64,000 bases of DNA, from contig NZ_VJZR01000002.1 of the NCBI RefSeq assembly GCF_007097365.1, positions 329,464 to 393,463 of the forward strand. The letters run 5' to 3'. The number at the start of each line of letters is the position of its first letter. Position 1 is the first letter of the stretch. Source of the DNA: Flavobacterium franklandianum (GTDB taxonomy: Bacteria > Bacteroidota > Bacteroidia > Flavobacteriales > Flavobacteriaceae). The translations under genes and the position numbers were made by a program. The notes below the pieces were generated by a model. The model had not been told where the DNA came from. It ran no database searches and saw only the letters and a program-made list of their open reading frames with translations. Shown piece by piece: positions 55,201-63,500 of this stretch.

Positions 55201-56729
55201 TCTAATCCAAAGCTTAATGCTCCGCTAGTAGTGCTTATGTCTGATTTAGTTAGATCATGCAATTTTGCATAGACACCGCTATAAAAACCAGCAATAAAAT
55301 TCATTCTCATGGCTCTTTTAGCAATGGTAGGAATTTGAGAAGGAAGTGGCCAAAATCCACCCTCACCAGTAGGAGCACCATTTTCAGGTGTCCAACACAA
55401 AGTATTTTTGCCAGAACCTTCGCTCATCCAATCATTACAGTTTCCATTGTTCCAGTAGCTAATGTTCGGACTTGAGCCATAAGCATATCTGCTGTATTGT
55501 GTCATATCGTGAGAATATTGATAATATTCGTTTTCTCTGCCATTGGGAACTCCAGCATTAGCAGTATTATTATTGGTGTGGTAAAAGGCAGCTCGTCCAT
55601 GTAAAGCAGCATTTTTGTAGGCGTGATGGTTCACAGAAGTTTTAAAATTATGAAGTAAGAAAAAATCTTTTATTGAAGTAGTTTCAGCTTCTGAGAATCC
55701 AGCAGTTCCTCTGTATGTGTCGTCGCATCCAGCAGGTGATGATCCTTGGTCATCATAACCCCAGTAGGTGCCCCAGTTTCTGTTTAAGTCAATACCGTCT
55801 AAGTAGATTGAACATGGTACTGCTACTGTTCCAGTTACTCTTCTGTTTTTTCGTTGCATTCCGCCGCCAGTTGGAGCTTGTTGTTGATTATAGGCAAGTC
55901 CGTCAGGATTTACAATTGGAATAAAATAGAGTTCGTGATTGTCAACTAGATTTTTAACGTCTGGATCAGTGGCATAGTTTTCTAAAAGATACCACATAAA
56001 GTATGTAAGGTTCATTAAACTAGATACTTCTCTAGAATGTGTCATTCCAGTATATAAAGTTTGAGGTTTCGTTCCAGTGATGTTTGAGTTTGAAATTTTA
56101 ACTACATAAACTGGTCTTCCGCCAATTGTGAGCTGATTTGTAGGAGAAGCATTTGCTTTTGCCGTAATTAAATTGGGATACAAACTTCGCATCAAGTCCA
56201 ACTGAGCATTTGTTTCATCGACAGTTAGGCATCCTCCAAAAGAAGCTCCCAGTTGAAAATTAGTTGGAACGGTCCAATCAATTTCAGTTTTTTCAAATCG
56301 GTGCGTAATATTTCCGAAAGAAGTTGCTTTAAGACTAGTACTTTTATTTGTGCTTTTGATTTTGTTAAGTTTTTCAGTTCTTAAATTTACTTTAGCTTGC
56401 GGTAAATTTTTTACAGCACGTTTAGCATAAAAATTTTCCATATCGTCAATAACAACCTGGTAAGATGTTATTTTATTTATTTTAGATGCTTCATATGTAG
56501 AAACTTCAATCAGTAAATCACCGTTTGAGTCAAATTGAGAACCACAATCTAAATCGAGGCCAATGCTCCCCAACTTGTTCATTAATTCTGGTGAGGGATT
56601 AGAAATTTTAATTTTTTTGTAAACATCATTTGGAAGGTTCTTTCGAATATGCGAATCATGGTTTTTTTGTGAATACAAAAACGAAGTGAAAAATAGAAGC
56701 GGTAGTACGATATAAGTAATTCTTTTCAT
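52251..56729 (-). CDS. T9SS-secreted M14 zinc carboxypeptidase
   Basis: 1492 residues. Signal peptide (MKRITYIVLPLLFFTSFLYS), propeptide region (about 30-165), M14 peptidase (about 175-490): zinc ligands in GMTHSREVSSLM (His, Glu) and NHHAYKNAALHG (His), Arg in GIDLNRNWGT, catalytic Glu in LCWTPENGAP. Then beta-sandwich domains, an IPT/TIG-like domain (about 895-975; TVNGSNFVNGQ), the WSSPV / GNPYPSTIS / GQGFFVEA module and a type A sorting signal (VKLYDIRGRLLFEKTKV). It would cleave C-terminal residues of peptides outside the cell or at the surface. Good promoter directly upstream. Confidence 0.93.
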   Translation of the reverse strand: MKRITYIVLPLLFFTSFLYSQKNHDSHIRKNLPNDVYKKIKISNPSPELMNKLGSIGLDLDCGSQFDSNGDLLIEVSTYEASKINKITSYQVVIDDMENFYAKRAVKNLPQAKVNLRTEKLNKIKSTNKSTSLKATSFGNITHRFEKTEIDWTVPTNFQLGASFGGCLTVDETNAQLDLMRSLYPNLITAKANASPTNQLTIGGRPVYVVKISNSNITGTKPQTLYTGMTHSREVSSLMNLTYFMWYLLENYATDPDVKNLVDNHELYFIPIVNPDGLAYNQQQAPTGGGMQRKNRRVTGTVAVPCSIYLDGIDLNRNWGTYWGYDDQGSSPAGCDDTYRGTAGFSEAETTSIKDFFLLHNFKTSVNHHAYKNAALHGRAAFYHTNNNTANAGVPNGRENEYYQYSHDMTQYSRYAYGSSPNISYWNNGNCNDWMSEGSGKNTLCWTPENGAPTGEGGFWPLPSQIPTIAKRAMRMNFIAGFYSGVYAKLHDLTKSDISTTSGALSFGLERVGQTDGNFTLTVTPISSNILSVTNVAEQSGMTVLEQRNLGVNFTLSPTIAAKEKIVFEVTLSNGTYIIYKTRLEKYYNPTSLFTSLVDPTTLTGAGWTASGTASWAITTTDGFGGTAGITTNTAAAYASAITTANLTQTAAISLAGKQQVAIQFNAKWDLERSFDYVQLQGSPDGGTTWIAMDGKYTKPGTTTSVTDYTTTLATTSKTTGDKAFQPDGLPIYDGDKFDKWVLEEYYISATENSGLFNKASVKFRFIFRTDSNNRAHGYNTTFKGFRFDNFKILEIKSSPPVAICKNATLSLNSAGSLTVLPVDVNDGSSDDIGITAITVSPNTFNCSHANTTQAVTLSVTDADGQISTCVASVTITVPEATITTISPNTAISGETAFTLTVNGSNFVNGQSLIRWNGANRTSTFVSANQLTASISAADISSSGTANVTVFNSCCSIATVAQTFTITTNCSSTTTWNGTTWSNGAPTSSTTAIIAGNYNVSTNINACTLTVNNNAVVSIPSGYNVTLNGAITVSSGSFTLNNNANLIQTSNAANSGNIIVKRNSSALIRLDYTAWSSPVTNNTSLFLQSFSPATSSNRFYDYTTSTNLYTEIASPATTNFALGKGYLIRISNNHPTTPTVWNGSFTGVPNNGIIPITITNGGVGKRFNLVGNPYPSTISMTQFVADNNTKITGTLYFWRKTNGLTNPTYCTWVNGVFTSNGGAQVVNPNGIIQTGQGFFVEALNSATSVTFNNGQRIANNANQFFKTKVVERSTIWLNATNSIGNFSQMALSYVSEATQGVDDFDGKYYNDGAIALNSVLDNTDYVIQGRALPFDGTDEVPLSFKATNPGNYTIAIDHVEGLFSGSQDIILKDNETGTETNLKNGGYTFSAPTGATNSRFSLKYQKTLGTNTVVFDENSLVVFKKNGNINIKSNGTFIDNVKLYDIRGRLLFEKTKVNANETSIESLKYANQVLIVQITSNDNKVINKKVAN

Positions 56730-56749
56730 AATAGGGGGATTTTGAGCTT

Positions 56750-56780
56750 CAAACCTAAAAAATATTTTTTAATAAACAAA
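56750..56780 (-). promoter_or_regulatory. Promoter of the M14 peptidase gene
   Basis: On the minus strand TTTG (56780-56777), 19 bases, TAGGTTTG (56757-56750): a full match to the Bacteroidota consensus. Start of transcription near 56744, leader only about 15 bases. Confidence 0.7.
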
Positions 56781-56884
56781 ATTAAATATCGTTTAAATAC
56801 ATATTTTAACGCTAAAATACAGTAAACGTTTATATATATATTAAAAATATTACAAAATAATAAAACGATGAAGTTGTTTTATAG

Positions 56885-56918
56885 AAAAATTAAATTGTTA
56901 TGCCGTAACAATTTTTTT
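56885..56918 (-). terminator. Possible terminator of the NRPS operon
   Basis: AAATTGTTA (56892-56900) and TAACAATTT (56906-56914) form a perfect 9-bp stem with a 5-base loop; on the minus strand it is followed by AATTTTT. It lies 180 bases after the last NRPS-operon gene. Confidence 0.5.
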
Positions 56919-57093
56919 ATCAATTTCTAATTTGGCTTGAGTTCAGTGTAGAGAATGATTATATCATATTTTTAATTTTTTGAAAATTAAAAAGGGATAT
57001 TTTTAAGGAGAACTAATAGGTTTCTTAAACTCGGATTATTTGTTTATCTAAAGAAGTAGTATTAACAAAAAACTATACTTCTTTTTTTGGAAA

Positions 57094-57888
57094 TTAATTA
57101 TTTCTTGTTTGGGCCATCTCTAGTAGTTCTTTCATTGTATTTGGCATCGTGAACATTACTAGATTTTTAGAAATTGTTGATAAACTCTCAAAAGCTATAG
57201 CGCCTATATAGCAATCAGCAAGATCAAAACTATAGACTTGCCATTTTTCACTAGTTTTTAGTAGAATAGAGTCTATACAATGAAGTCCCTCCAAACACGG
57301 AATTTTTTTAAAATCTTCATCAATGCCTTTTCCTAACCCCTTGACAAAGGCTTCTTTACGTGTCCATGAGGTGTAAAAAGCGGTTTTTTTATTAACAGCT
57401 TTTTGAATAGATGAAATTTCGTTATCATTAAAAATATCTGGAAGAAGTGGTATAAAGTCAAAATTTTCAGAAACATATTCAATATCTATCCCAACCATAT
57501 TACGCGAAATTGCTATAACTGCAAAGTCTTCAGAATGTGATATATTGAAATGCAACAAGGGATGAGAGGCTAAATAGGGCTTTTTATTGGGATGATAATC
57601 AAGATAAATAGTTGTAACATCCAATTTAGTTTGAGCTGCTAGAACAAATTTTAAAATCGACCTGCAAATAATAAATCTATTTTGGTCTTTTTCCTTATAG
57701 TAACGTTTGGCTCTGTTGCGTTCATCGGGAGTAAGAAAATTGATTAAGTCGTTTGTTAATTCATTAAAATTAGGTAAGTAGAGAGCATAAATTATTATAT
57801 CATCATTACTTAATGAATATTCTTTACTAAGAGATAATTTTTGTTCGTTAATATTTTTATTTGAAATAAAGAGATTAAATGTTGGCAT
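57094..57888 (-). CDS. 4'-phosphopantetheinyl transferase, Sfp type
   Basis: 264 residues. Attaches the phosphopantetheine arm to NRPS carrier domains. Family motifs: KKPYLASHPLLHFNISHSED (P1/P2 region), VGIDIEYV (Mg-binding Asp and Glu), and FYTSWTRKEAFVKGLGKG (WxxKEA). It overlaps the preceding NRPS gene by 14 bases, so they are coupled, and it is the natural activator of the two carrier domains upstream. The stop is followed by a long gap. Confidence 0.95.
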   Translation of the reverse strand: MPTFNLFISNKNINEQKLSLSKEYSLSNDDIIIYALYLPNFNELTNDLINFLTPDERNRAKRYYKEKDQNRFIICRSILKFVLAAQTKLDVTTIYLDYHPNKKPYLASHPLLHFNISHSEDFAVIAISRNMVGIDIEYVSENFDFIPLLPDIFNDNEISSIQKAVNKKTAFYTSWTRKEAFVKGLGKGIDEDFKKIPCLEGLHCIDSILLKTSEKWQVYSFDLADCYIGAIAFESLSTISKNLVMFTMPNTMKELLEMAQTRNN

Positions 57889-60475
57889 GTCTTTTATCTA
57901 GAATATCCTGAAGCATTCTTGCTAAGATTTTGTCGTGTGGCGCTATTCTCATATCAAAATTATCAGCAGGTATGTTGTGTAATGTAACACCCATTGATGC
58001 CGCTTTTTTCCATCCCAAGTGTGTTGGGGCTAATTGATGATCCATATGATCTTTTGATCGAAATAAATCTACTTTTAAGCTTTGTGGCTTAAGGTGATAT
58101 TTGTCAAGAATCCCGTGCATCATAGAAGTTGCTTCTACGAATCGTTCTAGCGCTAATGCATCTAGTTCAGACATTGTGTTGTTTTCATCAAATTGTCTTT
58201 TTAAGAGATACTCTTTTTTTGCATTAAAACGCTTCTTAAAACCATCCCAACTTGTGAGCATTTCTTTTAAAAACGTTAGCCTTCTTCGTGTACGATGATA
58301 GTATCTAATAAGTTTTTTTTGCTTATGCGTTTTATAATAATAGGAGGAATCAGCATAAGAGTCAACTAATAAAGTCAAGCTAACTTCTTTTCCTAGTTCC
58401 TGCAATTGTCGGGTCATTTCAAAAGCAACAATTCCACCAACACAATATCCCGCCACGGCATAAGGGCCATCCGGATTTATTTTTACAATAGCTTGAATGT
58501 AATGTGCTGCCATGGCTTCGATTGACTCATGCCAATCATCAAAACCATTAGAACCAATACCTTGAATCCCATAAAATGGTTGGTCTTCATCAAAGTGTTT
58601 ACTCAAGTTCGCAAAATATAAAACATCAAGTCCTCCTCCGTGAACCATAAAAAGAGGTACTTTGTTTCCGTTAGATTTTAATGGGACTATACAATCTGAA
58701 TAAATTTGGCTACCCTCATTTAATAATCTAGCAAACTTTTCGACGGTTGAATATTCAAATAATACTGATAAAGGAAATCGTTTACCAGTATTTTTCTCTA
58801 TTTCCGCTACAACTTTTACTGCCATAATTGAGGTTCCACCCATTTCAAAAAAGTTGTCATCTATTCCAATATCTGATACTTGTAGAATTTCACCCCAAAC
58901 TTTTGCGATTTTTTCTTCGATTTCTATTCTAGGTTTTCTTAAAACTGGAGCTGAGTCTGGGCGAAAATATTCTGGAATAGGTAAGTTTTTTTTGTCAATT
59001 TTTCCATTTGTTGTCAGTGGAAAATCATTGACCCACATAAAAATATTAGGAATCATGAAGCTAGGTACTATTTTAGAAAGTTCTTCACGTACATTAGGAT
59101 GTTTTTCGTTACTATCTTTGGGTTGAAGATAAGCAACAAGACGAGGTTCAGAAGTGTCAAGTTTACTCAGTATAACCGAAGCTAGTTTTATTTGAGGTAT
59201 TGCAATTAGTGCAGCCTCAATTTCGCCTAATTCTATACGATGCCCATTAATTTTGACTTGCTCATCAAGGCGGCCAAAATATAAAAGATTACCATCCGGC
59301 AACCATTTTGCCAAATCTCCGGTACGATACATTTTAGTATCGGTATCGAAAGGGTTCGGGACAAATTTTTCCGAAGTTAAATCCTCTCGATTAAAATATC
59401 CTCTTGCTACTCCATTTCCTCCTATGAAAATTTCCCCTACCTCATTTGCTGGCAAAAGCTGCCTATTTTCACCTAAAATATAAATTTGGGTATTTGAAAT
59501 TGGTTTGCCAATGGGAATGCTTTCGCTAGAAGGTGTAGCCTCAAAAGTATTGAATTCATAAATAATACAACCCACAGTTGCTTCGGTTGGTCCGTATTCA
59601 TTAACAATAATAGCATCGATGCTGGATGACCTAAATTGATTAATATGATAATTAAATAATGCTTCACCTCCAATAATATACTTATTAGCGAGTTGAGGTC
59701 TGGCCTCTTTATTTATAACGGAAATTAATATGCTTATGTGCGATGGAGTTAGCTTTATGAAATTAAAAGGAGCGTAATTAAATAAATTAATATCATCAAA
59801 AATTTCTAATCCAGTTCCTGAGCTAAGAATCAATTTTTTACCAAATATTAGGGGAAGAAAAATCTCTGTTATACTGGCATCAAATGATAAAGAAAGGTGT
59901 GCGAAACATCCAGAATTATTTGAATTTGTATCAATATAATGACTAACACTTAATAGATAATTTAATAGGTTACGATGTTCAATCATTACTCCTTTGGGAT
60001 TTCCTGTACTTCCAGAAGTATAAATAATATAAGCTAAGTCGTTTGGGTTTAAAGATACTGTGGAGGGAGCATTATCAGCATATTTTGCTTTAGAAACGAG
60101 AAAATTGTCAAGTGCAGCTTGATTAAAAGTGAATTTACAGTTGCAATCGTCTTGTATATAACTAATTCTTTGCTGTGGATATTCAGGATCTATAGGTACG
60201 TATGCTGCACCAGCTTTTAGAATACCCATAATGCAAACAATTAACATTTCGCTTCGTCCTAGCATTATACCTACTAAATCCCCAACAATTACATCCTGTT
60301 CGCTAATCAAATAGTGAGCAAGTTGATTAGATAGTAAATTAAGTTCATTATAAGTAAGTTTCAGATCCTTGAATACGACAGCTATTTCATTTGGTATTTC
60401 ATCAACATGTTGCTGAAATAAATCTACAATTGTCTCTGTTAGTGGATTCTTTATCTCAGATATTGGTTTTTTCAT
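57875..60475 (-). CDS. NRPS module A-T-TE, without condensation domain
   Basis: 866 residues. Adenylation domain (about 15-500): IIYTSGSTGNPKGVMIEH, FDASITEIF, NEYGPTEATVG, YRTGDLAKW, GRLDEQVKINGHRIE, NGKIDKK. Carrier domain (about 520-590) with FFEMGGTSIMAV. Thioesterase domain (about 605-866). By alignment to GrsA from memory the pocket residues read D-A-T-K-I-G-E-V-G-K, close to the Asn code (DLTKLGEVGK). The TE has GYCVGG instead of GxSxG (Cys codon 58442-58444) and Asn (57959-57961) where its paralogue has the expected catalytic His. No C domain precedes A, so it is either a loading-type or stand-alone unit. Confidence 0.92.
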   Translation of the reverse strand: MKKPISEIKNPLTETIVDLFQQHVDEIPNEIAVVFKDLKLTYNELNLLSNQLAHYLISEQDVIVGDLVGIMLGRSEMLIVCIMGILKAGAAYVPIDPEYPQQRISYIQDDCNCKFTFNQAALDNFLVSKAKYADNAPSTVSLNPNDLAYIIYTSGSTGNPKGVMIEHRNLLNYLLSVSHYIDTNSNNSGCFAHLSLSFDASITEIFLPLIFGKKLILSSGTGLEIFDDINLFNYAPFNFIKLTPSHISILISVINKEARPQLANKYIIGGEALFNYHINQFRSSSIDAIIVNEYGPTEATVGCIIYEFNTFEATPSSESIPIGKPISNTQIYILGENRQLLPANEVGEIFIGGNGVARGYFNREDLTSEKFVPNPFDTDTKMYRTGDLAKWLPDGNLLYFGRLDEQVKINGHRIELGEIEAALIAIPQIKLASVILSKLDTSEPRLVAYLQPKDSNEKHPNVREELSKIVPSFMIPNIFMWVNDFPLTTNGKIDKKNLPIPEYFRPDSAPVLRKPRIEIEEKIAKVWGEILQVSDIGIDDNFFEMGGTSIMAVKVVAEIEKNTGKRFPLSVLFEYSTVEKFARLLNEGSQIYSDCIVPLKSNGNKVPLFMVHGGGLDVLYFANLSKHFDEDQPFYGIQGIGSNGFDDWHESIEAMAAHYIQAIVKINPDGPYAVAGYCVGGIVAFEMTRQLQELGKEVSLTLLVDSYADSSYYYKTHKQKKLIRYYHRTRRRLTFLKEMLTSWDGFKKRFNAKKEYLLKRQFDENNTMSELDALALERFVEATSMMHGILDKYHLKPQSLKVDLFRSKDHMDHQLAPTHLGWKKAASMGVTLHNIPADNFDMRIAPHDKILARMLQDILDKRHANI

Positions 60476-60536
60476 AAATGGTATAATTTAAATTCCTTAC
60501 TTTTAATTTAGCATCCTTTATGTGTATAATAAAAAA

Positions 60537-63500
60537 TTAAATATTGCTATGTCTTTCATCTAAAATATCCTGAAGCATTCTTGCTAAGATTTCATCATTT
60601 GGAGGATCTACAATAGCAAGATGATCACCAGGAATGTCATGAATATTGACTCCTTTCAAAGCTGCTTTTTTCCATCCCAAGAATATTGGGTCTAATTTGT
60701 ATTCCTTATCATCTTTTGCTCGGAATAAATCTACTCCGCAGTTTTGTGGTTTTAGCTGATAGCGATCAACAATTTTGTTAACCATACTACTAGCGACTGT
60801 AAACTCTTCAAGTGCCAATGCTTCCTGTTCAGACAAAATGTCTTTTTGACCAAAATACATTTTTAAGATATGCTCTTTTTTTGCTTGGGTACGTATTTTA
60901 AAAGCCTTCCAACTCGTGAGCATTTCTATTAAATAACTTAATCTTTTACTATTATTGTCATAAATTCTCATCAGTTTTTTTTGCCAAGAAGCAGTATAAT
61001 AATAGGATAAATCTGCATAAGTGTCTAATAAAGCAACAATACTTACTGTTTTGCCTTGCTCCTTTAATTGGCGAGCCATTTCAAAAGCAACGACACCTCC
61101 AAACGAAAATCCAGCTAATGCATATGGCCCTTTCGGATTTATTTTTATGATTGATTCTATATAGCAAGCAGCCATATCTTCGATGGATTCAAACCAATTA
61201 TCATATCCATTAGGTCCAATTCCTTGAATGCCATAAACGGGCTGATCATCATCAAAGTGACTCACTATATGTATGAAATTTAAAACATTGAGACCAGCAC
61301 CATGAATTATAAAAAGAGGAGGCTTGGTGCCTTGAGGTTTAATAGGTACTAAATGTTCTGAATAAATTTCTCTATCGGTGTTTAATAGTTTAGCAAGTTG
61401 CTCGATGGTAGAATGTTCAAATAATGCAGATAGTGGTAATTTCTTCCCAGTTTGCTGTTCTATTTTATTCATTACTCTAACAGCGATTAATGAATGTCCA
61501 CCTATTTCGAAGAAATTACTGAAAATATCTATTTTTTCTCTCTTTAAGCTTTCTTTCCAAATAGTTTCTACTATTTTTTCAGTCTCTGTTCTGGGCTCAG
61601 TATATTGAACTATTTTATTTGATTTATAGTTTAATAATGCCTTACGGTCGATTTTTCCACTCAGTGTCGTTGGTAGCTTTTCCAAGATGTTAAAGTCGTG
61701 TGGTACCATAAAAGTCGGCAGTTGTGCGGCCAATTCATTTCGCCATAATCGAATCTGATCTTGTTCATTTGTGATTTCATAATCGGCTTCAATAAATGCA
61801 ATAAGAATGTCAGTTTCAGCTATAACAATAGCTGATTTAATCCCATCGATAGACAATAAAGCTTCTTCTATTTCGCCTAATTCTATTCGGTAACCTCTCA
61901 CTTTGACTTGGTGATCAATACGTCCAAGACACTGAACATGGCCATTAGGTAAAAGTTTTCCTAAATCTCCAGAAAGGTACATTTTGCCACCTAATTCCCG
62001 ATTGAATGTGTTTGTCAAAAAACGTTCATTATTGAGATCAGGCCGATTCAAATAACCTAGAGAAACTCCATCTCCGGCTATCACTATTTCTCCTACTTGT
62101 CCTTCATTTACAGGCTTTCTATTTGCATCTAATAAATAAACATTTGTATTTGCAATGGGCGTGCCAATGGTTATTGGATTATCATTTATTGTTATTTGAG
62201 TAAGAAAGGAGCATACTGTAGTTTCTGTTGGTCCATAAATGTTCCACAATTCGTTACATCTTGAAAGTAATTCTTTAGCCAAAGGAATTGGTACAGGTTC
62301 TCCGCCAATCAAAGCCTTTATATTCAACGGTTCTTTCCAACCCGAATCTATTAGAATGTGCCATATACTCGAGGTTCCCCACATCATTGTGATTTTATCC
62401 TTAGCAGCTTTTTCTAACAATAAATTTCCATCCCTTCTAGTTTCCTCATCAACAAGAACTACGCAAGCTCCGTGAAGTAGAGGTAAGAAAATTTCCATCA
62501 CCATTGCGTCAAATGAGATGGTAGTTATCGAAAATATTTTATCAGTTGCAGATATACCTGGTTCTTTGGCCATCGAATACACAAGGTTGATAACATTGCA
62601 ATGTGCAACTTGAACACCTTTTGGCTTTCCGGTAGATCCCGATGTGTATATGATATAAGCAGCAGATTCAGTAGGAACCATAAGATTTATGGGTGCTACA
62701 GGTAAATCGACCATTGATTCCAAAATAGTACCAATAGAGAGAGAAACCGCTTTATTTGGAAAGTTTCTTTTTGAGTTTAAACCTATGTAAAATGCAGCAT
62801 CTGAATCTTCAATCATTATATTGAGTCGCGCATCTGGATAATTAGTGTCTATAGGTACATAAGATGCACCACATTGTAATACAGCAAAAAGAGAGGTAAT
62901 TAATTCGGGAGTTCTTTCTAAAGAAATAGCTACAATTTGACCAGGTCGTAAACCTTGTGACCAAAGATAATTCGCCATTTGATTTATCATTGTACTTAAA
63001 TCGCCATAAGTAATTTGCTTATCTTCAAATTCAAGTGCTATTGAATTAGGATATATTTCAGCTTGTTTAGCAAAAAGTTCATGTAATGTGCTCTTTGGAT
63101 AAGACATTTTTGGCCCGCTTATTTCGAATTTTTTGCTTGTATAATCTTGAAATGTAATTTGTTCCAATGTTTTTGATGGGTCTTCAACTATCTTTTGTAA
63201 TACTTGTTCAAAAGACACCATCATTTTCTTGATAGTTTCTGGTTTAAAAAGAACCTTGTTAAAAGACCATTCTAAAACAAGATTTTTTTCGCTACCGCTC
63301 GCATTAAGAAAAATTTCGAAAGTTTCGAAAGATCTCGTTGTATTTATTAATTTAAAATTAAGATTTGAAAAGGCAACGTCATCAGTTAAGTCTAAACCCA
63401 TATTAAACGCTACAGGAACTAATGGTATTCTTGACGGATCGCGAGCAACATTAAGTTTTTGTAAAAGCTGTCCGAAGCTTAGTTGTTGGTTATCGTAAGC

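Larger units (their letters stand above)
56730..57093. other. Intergenic region between M14 peptidase and phosphopantetheinyl transferase genes
   Basis: 364 bases, no gene. Holds the peptidase promoter (56750-56780), a hairpin with T-runs (56885-56918) and an 8-bp AAGAAGTA/TACTTCTT inverted pair (about 57051-57081) without a suitable T-run on the minus strand. Confidence 0.7.
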
